Below are positions 55,703 to 64,000 of a stretch of DNA of 64,000 nucleotides, piece by piece. This stretch comes from Corallium rubrum (lineage: Eukaryota > Cnidaria > Anthozoa > Scleralcyonacea > Coralliidae): the NCBI GenBank assembly GCA_964035015.1, contig OZ036007.1, positions 5,834,997 to 5,898,996 of the forward strand, given 5' to 3'. Numbering within the stretch: position 1 is the first letter of the stretch; every line of letters begins with the position of its first letter. Made by a program: the position numbers and the translations under genes. The notes under the pieces were generated by a model. It was not told the origin of the DNA, made no database searches, and worked only from the letters and a program-made list of their open reading frames with translations.

Positions 55703-55850
55703 CACATACTTGTGTCTTTATCAGGGTGATAACAGCGGGACATAAAAACGGTATGTCCCGCTGTACCATATCTGTCCCGTCATATATCCCGCTGTCCTGC
55801 GTTGGGAACCCTAAAACATGATACAGGCACAAGTATGTGATAAATAGGTT
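55700..55850. repeat. foldback repeat
   Basis: TATCACATACTTGTG at the left is inverted as CACAAGTATGTGATA at the right; inner GGGACATAAAAACGG / GTATGTCCCGC segments also repeat. About 145 bp. Confidence 0.7.
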
Positions 55851-55927
55851 ATCACATTCGTGACTCAGTATATCAGTTTTATGGCTTTCAGGAGGATATC
55901 GTAATTGTCCCTCGTTTGCTGCACTCA

Positions 55928-56008
<81 letters not shown>
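55928..56008. repeat. (AT)n microsatellite
   Basis: Nearly pure AT run broken once near 55955. Confidence 0.93.
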
Positions 56009-56011
<3 letters not shown>

Positions 56012-56149
56012 CAGTGGCACTAGAAAGGCTGTTGAAGTGTGTGTGGAGATATAACCTTAAGTTGTAATATTTGGTAAAACACACTTTTAATTCAATTTCT
56101 GGATGTAGTTCAAAATGGCCTGCTGGACTGAATGATCAACAATCCTCCC

Positions 56150-56660
56150 CTACCCAGTTTCAACAATGTTTATATATTGTTCACAATAAAACTTTTTATT
56201 TCAAATTTTTCAACGTCTCGGGCACTGCCCCTTTATCAAGAATCAAACATACAAGTACAAGGAAGCTCTAGATATAATAAACCTAAACTAATTATAAATT
56301 AAAATAAATATTAGCATACTAGAGAAAATCCCTAAGGTTCAAACCATTCGGCACAAAAGTGTCCAGTTTATAAGTCCAAAATCCCTCTCTCACTGTTGGT
56401 TCACTCACATCTGTCTTATCAATAATCATAACTTCCTTATCTCTAATTCCCTCATGACCCTCTTAATAAAAGTGAGCATACAAATGCTCACCAGCTATAC
56501 CCCTCTGTCCCTTCCCATATCTATTAAGGCTACTTTTATCAGATTATTAAATCTTTTTCGAAAAGGTGTTGTGGTACTTCCTAGGTAAATTTTCGAACAT
56601 GTTTTACAGATTATGAAGTAAATAACCCCTGCTGAATCACAATTAAGTGAGTAATTTATA
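56150..56660 (-). pseudogene. Penelope-like element C-terminus (GIY-YIG), decayed
   Basis: Minus strand from 56660: LNCDSAGVIYFIICKTC, then SKIYLGSTTTPFRKRFNN, then frameshifts and stops, ending FWTYKLDTFVPNGLN near 56340. This is the classic GIY-YIG block (GVIY, YLGST, R) and conserved end. About 110 nt downstream the strand has TTGATAAAGGGGCAGTGCCC GAGACGTTG, a mutated CTGATGA-hairpin-GAAACGTT motif. Confidence 0.82.
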
Positions 56661-56674
56661 AAATAAGTACGGCC

Positions 56675-56677
<3 letters not shown>

Positions 56678-56723
<46 letters not shown>
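56678..56723. repeat. (AT)n microsatellite
   Basis: Pure AT run between a PLE remnant and a hairpin. Confidence 0.93.
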
Positions 56724-56730
<7 letters not shown>

Positions 56731-56868
56731 GAAGTATAGTTACCTTAAAGTCTTCCCTACCAGAGGTTTCACCCTAAATGGGATCATCAGTCGCCTGATG
56801 ATCCCGTTTAAGGTGAAACCTCTGGTAGCAAAGACATTAAGGTAACTATACTTGAACATGCTTTATAT
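56724..56868. repeat. near-perfect hairpin with hammerhead-like core on both strands
   Basis: TAAAGCATGAAGTATAGTTA at the left is inverted at the right end; the symmetry centre is ATCATCAGTCGCCTGATGAT. The + strand reads CTGATGA-TCCCGTTTAAGG-TGAAACCTCTGG; the minus strand gives the same order. Stem II is only about 3 bp, so activity is doubtful. Confidence 0.8.
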
Positions 56869-57179
56869 TTTGCTCTATCTATATGGTATTGAGCACTCTA
56901 ACATTTCGTGAACCAAAAACTCACTTTTGGTCTATATGTAAACAAAAGGAATTTTTTAGTTGAGTCATGAAATCATATCCTGAGAAATACTTTTGGGCTG
57001 AAAATAAAAGGAGTTATTTTTGGTCTGTTCAGGCAGGAATGGTTTAATCATGAATTTTAACACTTGACAGGAGAGTGGAGAGAGGTTTAATCTGCCTTTA
57101 ATCTTGCTATTTGTGTCTATATGTCTAACCTTGAATAATACAAGGGCAATATGAACCACCCTTGGCATATGACCAAACA

Positions 57180-57430
57180 GCATATTAATTTTGCATTTTT
57201 GCAATTTTACTTCCCTATACCGGATGGGCCTTCTCTACACACACAAAACGCCTGTTCCCGCACAATTTCTGTGCTGGAGCGCTGCTTCAATCTCGAAAGA
57301 GGAACATCTTTTTTATTATCGAATAGCTTTTTGTGCCGTTCAAGAGTTCGTGAGGCCGTGAGGCACGTTTGTTCTTTGCTCCTTTCGCCTTTGGAGTTGA
57401 ACAGAAAGTTGAACAGCTTGGGCGTCTTGT
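57180..57430. repeat. dispersed repeat, unexpanded relative of 27.1-27.66 kb
   Basis: TTCTTTGCTCCTTTCGCC ... AAAGTTGAACAGCTTG-GGCGTCTTGT is colinear with the region flanking the tetranucleotide array but lacks the array. Confidence 0.65.
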
Positions 57431-57579
57431 AGTATATGTCATATCTGAGCTGTTCTCTCCAGAGTTCGAGTAACTGGGGCCCATCTCTTATCTTTTGCGG
57501 ACCCCTTTTGTGTCTGACTGACTCGCTGTGCGGACCCCTACTGGATGTCGCGAGAATTTGATAATTGTTTCGTCAGTCA

Positions 57580-58200
57580 AATTTGTAGGTCCGCATTTCT
57601 GGGGAGTTCCAGGAGCACTTTCCCTCGGAAAATTTTTGGTTTCTGAAATGGCATTTCCAGTCCAGTATTCTGATAGAATTCTTGAGCAAAATTGAAATCT
57701 TAAAATATGGTTTTAATGACACATTTCATCATTTTAAAGAAGGATTTTGTCAACAAATGTATAGTTATGAATGATTAAACTTTCATTGACAGATTATCGC
57801 TCAGCGTGTTAAGGCGAGACACTCCCCAAAACAAAACAAAACAAAAACAGCCCATCCAGATCACGATTTATTTTTAAGCCAGAGTACTTCAGAACTTCTT
57901 TCAACAAACGTTAATACATCTAAATTATAATCTTGACATTTATTGGAAAAAACAAACTGAAATCAAGCATGTCTTTCCTTACTCAAGTGCATGGAAGTCG
58001 AGGGCGCAACAAGGATTTTTGAAATGGGAGTCGTTTTTAGGACAAAGTGACGACACAAATCTAGGGGGTCCAGGAGCATAACCTCAGGGGAAATGTTTGA
58101 ACTTTGGGTCTGTAAAATGGCATTTTATTCATTGAGGACGCTTTTGACCAAGTATAAAGGTTTTAAATCAAATGTTTTAGGCGTCAGAAAGAGTAGAAGT
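57580..58200. repeat. two copies of a GGTCCAGGAGCA...GGAAAATTT repeat
   Basis: Near 57605 and 58067: a (GT)CCAGGAGCA block followed by a run of C/T, GGGAAA(T/A)TTT and TGAAATGGCATTT-type text. A third, more complete copy is at 62.09-62.15 kb. No coding potential. Confidence 0.6.
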
Positions 58201-58387
58201 AATTTTTGACCTCCAAAATTTCCATCGCACTCCCGAAAAAGGGGATCGGTCGCACCCCCCGTTGCGCGCTTGATGGAGGTCGATTCGTTTCGATAAGCCT
58301 GTCTGTTTGACATGTTTGTACGTCATAGGTTATATACTCTGCGGGGTAATTAGCTCTTACGTTGAACAGCTTATGTGCTTCCTGAAC

Positions 58388-58765
58388 TGATACAATCCGA
58401 AGATAAACATTTTGAAAAAGCCAAGATATGGATCAAAGACAAGACAAAAAGAAGATGAATTTTTTGTCTTGTTTTTGATCCCATATTGTCCATATTATGG
58501 GCGCCCGTTACCACCAAAAATAGTACGACAGTGAAATGGAACAGCTTATTGTGAAATGACTCAACAAAAACACAAATGATCCATCCTAATATGAAGCGAT
58601 TCAACTTCCGGTGTGGAATCATTGATACTAAATAAAAATGATGATGCAACATAAATTGAAATGGCTGAACAGTGCGCAGTGTTCCATAAGTTGTTCCATT
58701 TCACTGTCGTATACCATATCTTGAGTTTTTCAAGATGTTGAAGATATCTTCGGATTGTGTTTCAT
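58388..58765. repeat. nested foldback element, about 378 bp
   Basis: GATACAATCCGAAGATAAAC pairs with ATCTTCGGATTGTGTTTC at the far end, and an inner pair ACGACAGTGAAATGGAACA / TGTTCCATTTCACTGTCGT is nearly perfect. Confidence 0.75.
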
Positions 58766-59064
58766 ATTATTTTTCTTAAATTGCCGGCTGGCTCTGGCTT
58801 TTGTACTTCCTATAGTTAATAGCATTTGATACAAAAAAACCCAAAAAAACCAACAAACAAAACATTTTAATCAACATTAATACCACTACTGGTACATATG
58901 ATACATACAAATTACAGTTAAATATAAAAAATTTAACATATTAAGCTAGTAACAATAAGGATAAACAAACTTTGATCAACTGCGATGCACCCCAGTCTTA
59001 GAGTCTAATTAGTACCTTAATACATTATAATTGATCAAAATTCGTTAATATATCAAAACAGAAC

Positions 59065-59544
59065 TTAGCTACTAGTGCCATTATAGATTTGTCTTTCACT
59101 GAAACCATATACATAGCAAAACGAATAGTTTATTTGATATAGTTTATGGATAAAATTAGTTCTGAGATCAGTAAACTTTGGATTCTTGCATTGCATTAAA
59201 TAATGTTGTTCACTCCCAATCTCATTTAAGTTGCAATGTTTACATATTCTTTCATCGTATGGAATATTAGTGATATCGACCAGTTTCAACAGGTAATCTA
59301 TGAGATGATATTCTGAGTTTTGTAACAGCTGTTTAACATTACTAATTTCAGAAATGTATTTTTCAAAGTCCAAATTTATTTTAAAATTTTTGAACGTTCT
59401 GAGCTTGCCTTGGTTTCCACCTTGTTGAATCTGCTCTCTCCAATTGTTAACAAAGTGTCCTTTTAAATTACTTTCTAAATAATGGCAAAAATTTTCCAAC
59501 TCTTTCTGGGGTATAGTAAAGTTTTTAAAGTTATTTAAACATAT
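59065..59544 (-). pseudogene. LINE-type ORF2 C-terminus with Cys/His motif
   Basis: Minus-strand frame reads NNFKNFTIPQKELENFCHYL, NNWREQIQQGGNQGKLRTF, then RICKHCNLNEIGSEQHYLMQ-C, the C-xx-C...H-xxxx-C motif near the C-terminus of several non-LTR retrotransposon proteins. It stops at 59065. Only the C-terminal 145 or so residues remain. Confidence 0.7.
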
Positions 59545-59673
59545 ATAAATAAGTTTTGTGGAAACACCACGTAAAATATTTCTTTGCTAAGCTTTCGGCC
59601 TAGTTTATAAATGACGTGAGCCAACAACTTGTTGTCAAATATTTTACGTGGTGTTTCCACAAAACTTATTTAT
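59545..59673. repeat. perfect 37-bp inverted repeat
   Basis: AATAAGTTTTGTGGAAACAC and flanking bases (59545-59581) are exactly inverted at 59637-59673 around a 55-nt loop. It abuts the upstream side of the LINE C-terminal remnant. Confidence 0.88.
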
Positions 59674-59872
59674 ATTACTTTATCGCCATGAAAACGTTCA
59701 AAGAATTAATTATTTAAACATGTTTGATACATGTGCACTAGCTTTGTAATGTACAGTAAAATGGACATATCCTTGTTCCTGATTTGTAACGCAATGATTC
59801 ATAATGCAAATCTTAAATACGATAGTATCTTAGAATCGTAGCAATTAAGTGATTTACCGAAGATGTTATTTT

Positions 59873-59905
59873 CTGAAGATGTTACTGGTTAAGTAACGAA
59901 ACGTC
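59873..59905 (+). ncRNA. hammerhead-like motif (stem III absent)
   Basis: CTGAAGA-T-GTTAC-TGGTTAA-GTAAC-GAAA-CGTC: a 5-bp perfect stem II directly before GAAA, then GTC. No stem III and only weak AT pairing in stem I, so cleavage activity is uncertain. Confidence 0.45.
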
Positions 59906-59945
59906 AATAAATATATTTTGTTTTTAAATGGTTTCCTTTCGTTAT

Positions 59946-60790
59946 AGTAGATAGATAGGTAGATATCTTTATTTAACGTGGTTATACGCTTAGCTAAACA
60001 GCTAGTCTACAGGTATTCCACCGTACATTAAAATAATGATAGAAAACATAATATTTACATATAAATATGAATAGAATTAAAACATATACAGATAGATATG
60101 TGAATTTCAAAATAGTGTAATTAGAAAATGAAGTCATATAAAACAATAAATTGTTGAATAATGTAAGGAATATAAGTAACTAGATCAAAAACTCTGTGCT
60201 CGAATGAAATTAGGGAATTGGTTCGTTCCAGCTGATGCCCGTACATTAATTATTAGGCAAATTATTCCACTGGTTTGGTGCAAAATAGCGCCAGGAGTTT
60301 AAACCATATTTAGTTGTCCTAACTTTTGGGATGTTCAATACATAGTCACCTCTTAAATTGTATCTAGCTAGATTCTCGAAATGCAAATAAATCTTTTATA
60401 GACAGAGGAATTGTATTGTTAAAATGACGATTTATCGTTAACATCATATCCTGGATTCTTTGGTTTTCAAGAGAACTTGTTTTCATATTTTGTAACAGAT
60501 CAGCATAAGAAGAGGATTTATCCTTATAAACATAACGAAGTGCTCGTTCATTTATCTTTTCAAGTTTTTGAGTGTTCCGCTTCCCCACTGTGCCAAACTT
60601 GATTACAATAATTAAAATATGGTTTTATAAAAGCCCAGTAGATGGATTCTCTTGACTTGGTAGGTAGTATGTTCTTGAGCCTCTGAAGAGCACCGATTTG
60701 ATTGCTCACTTTCCGACATATGTTATGTTTTAAAATTTTGAGCTGGGCTCTTATATTCATCTTGCGATTACAATAGTATCTTTTCAATTA
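59946..60790 (-). pseudogene. LINE C-terminal remnant
   Basis: Minus strand: NRKMNIRAQLKILKHNICRK, SRESIYWAFIKPYFNYCNQVW, then a frameshift to LEKINERALRYVYKDKSS and downstream decay. The 3' end (low coordinates) has TTAAATAAAGATATC with (TATC)n. Truncated at the 5' side. Confidence 0.8.
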
Positions 60791-61114
60791 GCAGACAACA
60801 AAACAAGTACTTCCCACTCTGCTATACATAAAAACGTTGACAGATTTGTTTTCAAAGCAGTTCCTATTGCCCCCAACTAACAATGCTGGAAGGATCCCCC
60901 ATGCGGTGTTATCTGTAATAACATTGACAGATGGCAACCGGTTTGCGATTGTGTTTTGTGCTTGTAGACGTCATAAACACAGCAGATTTAGAGGTAGACT
61001 CAGAGGGTAGACTCTTGGGGGAGAATTTTCCAACTAATGTCTTTTAACTCTTTAATCGTATTATAAGATTAGGGAAGTGTTTAAACAATACCGGGTGTAT
61101 ATTCTATTTTCATA
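60791..61114. other. no gene recognised
   Basis: No recognisable element. Confidence 0.4.
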
Positions 61115-61790
61115 ATAGAGTTGAGTTGACAGAATATTGTTGCAATAGATATACCAGGTTGGAAACGTAATTTGAAAATGAAAATAAGTGCCCAGCAAAT
61201 AACTCTTAGACAAGACATAACTTTAAATGCTGTGGTGTATTGTATGTCGGACAAACACGCCGACAATTCACACACGTATCTCAGAACATATGGGTGTTTC
61301 GCCGTTGACTAGAAAGAAGCGTTCTCTGTCAGTCATGTCAAGTGTTCTTTCTCACAAGCTCAAAACTGATCATCCTGTTGCTCCCACTGATTTTAAAATA
61401 CTTACGGCTTCTTCCACTTCTAAATTTGAACTCTTACTGAGGGAAAGTCTTCTAATTTCTAAACTTCACCCCGTCCTTAACGCAAACATAAGTTCAGTAC
61501 CTCTTTCTTTGTTCTAGCTTCATCTGAAACATGATATTTTATTTACTTTTTGTTATTATAATCTTAAAATCTTTACGTTCATTTGTTTCTTTAAATTTTT
61601 CAATTTGTTATTGTACTATTTTGACCGTTTGTAATATAATATTTGAACCATGTATATATAAATACTTAATTATCCTTAAGATTTCAAACTGCTCTGATAA
61701 CGTTAGCTAATTAAAATTTTATTTTTAAAGTTATGTCTTGTCTAAGAGTTTTTTGCTGCATGGGCACTTTTCATTTTCAAATTAGAGTTG
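61115..61790 (+). mobile_element. PLE fragment bracketed by inverted flanks
   Basis: About 85 bp at 61140-61225 (with AATTTGAAAATGAAAA and ACTCTTAGACAAGACATAAC) recurs inverted at 61725-61790. Between them is a GIY-YIG C-terminus. Inverted flanking segments are a known outcome of PLE insertion. Confidence 0.8.
61205..61517 (+). pseudogene. PLE-type GIY-YIG C-terminus, decayed
   Basis: CCGVLYVGQTRRQF (GVLY...YVG) then, one frame over, HTRISEHMGVSPLTRKKRS, SSVLSHKLKTDHPV and FELLLRESLLISKLHPVLN. One frameshift lies near 61262. This is the expected order for GIY-YIG proteins. Confidence 0.78.
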
Positions 61791-62421
61791 ACATAAATTG
61801 AACTCGAACTTGGTTGGTTTAATATTGAATTGTTTATGCTTCTTCTAGCAAAAGTGATTCGTTGTCCAGTTTTGATATATCCTGTACGTATACGAACAAT
61901 ACCGTATATATTACTGTTAATCAAATAAAAATGTGTTTTCGCAATTAACATCTTGAAGGAGGTGATGAGTGAGAGAACTGTAATTTGGTATAAATACAAT
62001 AACCTTATAACCACACCCGTGACCTTTGGGAGGGAACAAGCACGTAAGCCAGGATTTTGAAAGGGGGGGAGCCGAAATCAAAATAAATTTTTAGAGGGGT
62101 CCAGGGGCATGCTCCCCCGGGAAATTTTGAAATCGAGAGTCGCTGAAATGCCATTTCCTGGCTTTTGGAGGAAGATTTTACAGACTCTAAAGGTTAAAAA
62201 ACGTCATAAAATACTCAAAACACGCAAACGTCACATAGATACTCAAAATGCATACACTCAGTAGATTGAATACACTGTTTACAGTTTATTTCCTGACACA
62301 ATGGCACATTGCATCAGTTTTGTAGTTACATGTCTGTTGTTATCAAAAGGGGGGAGCCGCGGCTCCCTGGCTACGTCCCTTGGAGGGAAAGATGATATGC
62401 TATCAAGAAAGATCTGCAGAC
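61791..62421. repeat. dispersed repeat with GGGGTCCAGGGGCATGCTCC
   Basis: At 62040-62200 the third and best copy of the repeat seen at 57.6 and 58.06 kb (GGGGTCCAGGGGCATGCTCC, CCCGGGAAATTTTGA). GGGGGGAGCC is repeated at 62068 and 62351. No gene. Confidence 0.65.
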
Positions 62422-62428
62422 TATAAAA
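62422..62428 (+). promoter_or_regulatory. TATA box upstream of a signal-peptide exon
   Basis: TATAAAA lies 108 bp before the start codon at 62536. Confidence 0.45.
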
Positions 62429-62535
62429 TAAAGCTGACCAGCTTGCTGTTTACATGCAGTTCCTGTTTCTCAATCACCGAAGATAGAAGTCGCGTTTGAT
62501 CCAAATTCTGTTTTTAAATCTCGTGGTTTGCAAAT

Positions 62536-62616
62536 ATGATGACCCAAAAAGGTGGGACTTTTCTTTTTATGGCTCTTTGCATTGGCTTAATCCAGATGGC
62601 AAAGACACAAAGCATT
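62536..62616 (+). CDS. putative first exon of a secreted-protein gene
   Basis: MMTQKGG followed by hydrophobic TFLFMALCIGLIQ and a polar stretch, a typical signal peptide, ending at a strong donor (AGCATT|GTAAGTG, phase 0). Position and structure resemble the first exons of the two proteases, but those end in phase 1. No partner exon could be assigned within the window; the rest of the gene may lie beyond 64 kb. Confidence 0.45.
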
Positions 62617-62711
62617 GTAAGTGTTGTTTTGACTATACTTTTATAATCAACAGCTTCGTGTATTAACAACGTACATTAGTTCTTTTTCTCTGTACAGTGT
62701 GTATAAAAAAA

Positions 62712-62975
62712 AGCTGAACCCTTAGAAAACAACCTATTGTAGTAGCTTGAAAGCCCTAAAAGCGCTGCGTTATAAATTAATCAGCACATAAGTTAAACAG
62801 GAAGAGAAAAAGCTTTTAAATACTTTCACCATGCATACACTTCAATTGCAAGTTATCTTAATTTCCCAGGTGTATAAGACCGTGTGTTTTACGCATCTGT
62901 GGGTTCAGCGAAGTGCTTAGGGCTTTCAAACTACTACAGTAGGTTGCTTTCTAAGGGTTCAGTGCACTTTATTAT
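62712..62975. mobile_element. MITE-like element with about 55-bp inverted repeats
   Basis: CTGAACCCTTAGAAAACAAC and CTTGAAAGCCCTAA at the left are inverted at the right (TTAGGGCTTTCAAACTACTA, CTAAGGGTTCAGTGC). Confidence 0.78.
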
Positions 62976-63319
62976 CTGTGCTATTATTTTAACTATAGGC
63001 AGTGTACTACTGTGGTTTATACGAGTATGTGTTTTTTATATCACAGAACTTTCGTATAAAAAAACTTGTAAATTTAGTGTTCAGTATAGCGGTTATCGCT
63101 GTTTATAACTGCATATATTTTATGTACCGTTCTGTATTGGGATATACAGAAACGAGGCGAAGCCGAGAAAAAACCCGTCTAAGTCGAGAAAATCAAAGCG
63201 AAAGTTTATGTAAATCAAGAGGAATCTATATCACATGTACAGACCCTCATTAAACATGGATTTTCGTTGTGTTTTCATCATACACGCTTTACGAATTATT
63301 TGTGCAGGTTACTTCCCCT

Positions 63320-64000
63320 CAGTCGCACCCATCTACATTCACATTCACGTACATTTCCATTCACAGTCGTACTTCCTCACAATCACTGACACTGCATCCA
63401 CACGCACAGTCATGCGCACAGTCACATTACACAATTACATTACACCATTCACATCCACACTCACACAGTCTCACATGCATAGTCTCACACTCGCGCAATC
63501 ACACTCGCACAGTCACACTCGCAGTCTGACACTCGCGCAATCACACTCGCAGTATCACACTCGCAGTCTCACACTCACGCAGTCTCACATGCATGCATAC
63601 AGTCTCACACTCGCAGTCTCACACTCACATAATCTCACATGCATACAGTCTCACACTCGCAGCCTCACACTCGCGCAATCACTCGCACAGTCACACTCGC
63701 AGTCTGACACTCGCGCAATCACTCGCGCAATCACACTCGCAGTCTCACACTCGCAGTCTCGCACCCTCACTCGCGCGCGCAATGACACTCGCAGTCTCAC
63801 ACTAGCATTCGCACAGTCACACTCGCACAGTCTCACACTCGCACAGTCTCACACTCGCACAGTCACACTCGCAGTCTCACACTCTCACAGTCACTTTCGC
63901 ACATGCACTCACACTCGCGCAGTCACACATTCGCACATGCACTCCGTACTCGCACTGCCTCACACTCGCACAATCTCGAACCGTCACACTCGCACAGTCA
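63320..64000. repeat. degenerate CACACTCGCA(C)AGT / CACTCGCGCAATCA repeat
   Basis: Units of 11-14 bp built from CACACTCGCAGTCT, CACTCGCGCAAT and CACATGCATACAGT continue to the window edge. Ser/His- and Arg/Val-rich frames on both strands are artefacts. Confidence 0.9.

Noticed and set aside
63269..63805. Ser/His-rich frames as downstream exons of the gene starting at 62536
   Set aside because: They are translations of the CACTCGCACAGT repeat; the acceptor-like TTTGTGCAG at about 63307 is isolated support only.

Overview
This is a eukaryotic, AT-rich, repeat-dense genomic window, most likely from a cnidarian and probably an anthozoan. That placement is inferred from secreted proteins joining several ShKT domains to a trypsin-like protease, a lineage-type metabotropic-glutamate-receptor-like class C GPCR, many Penelope-like (PLE) remnants with hammerhead-ribozyme signatures, 5S-rRNA-derived SINEs and intron-rich genes. 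No species marker is visible.

Three host gene models can be supported, and a fourth is suggested by one exon. (1) 27798-32220: a class C GPCR with a signal-peptide exon and one large exon holding the whole receptor. (2) 35386-40169: a four-exon secreted protease with two ShKT domains, a Ser/Thr-rich linker and a trypsin domain. (3) 42272-53326: a twelve-exon paralogue with three ShKT domains. Its linker is built from six tandem 21-nt microexons separated by pentanucleotide-satellite introns. (4) 62536-62616: an isolated signal-peptide-like exon behind a TATA box. All are on the + strand. Splice phases at every proposed junction agree, and the domain-bearing exons are symmetric phase 1-1.

The left 24 kb is mostly mobile DNA. 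It holds a nearly intact PIF/Harbinger transposon (3086-5983; 3-bp target duplication; a Myb-like gene convergent with a DDE transposase), a 145-bp satellite (6530-7846), and a 6.5-kb hAT transposon (9375-15920; perfect 8-bp target duplication). The hAT element carries an intact 901-codon transposase, a subterminal GC-rich repeat array and a nested 5'-truncated LINE. Two 5S-derived SINEs, tRNA-derived SINE copies, long foldback elements and LINE tails fill the rest.

The right 10 kb (53.4-64 kb) holds PLE C-termini (GIY-YIG domains) in both orientations, one followed by a canonical type I hammerhead ribozyme, plus LINE C-terminal remnants, MITEs, AT microsatellites and a degenerate CACTCGCACAGT-type repeat at the edge. 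A 120-bp tandem array at 26.1-26.9 kb carries a hammerhead-like core in nearly every unit and resembles a retrozyme-type array. The best candidate for something undescribed is the microexon/satellite-intron array in the second protease gene; the hammerhead-like repeats come second.
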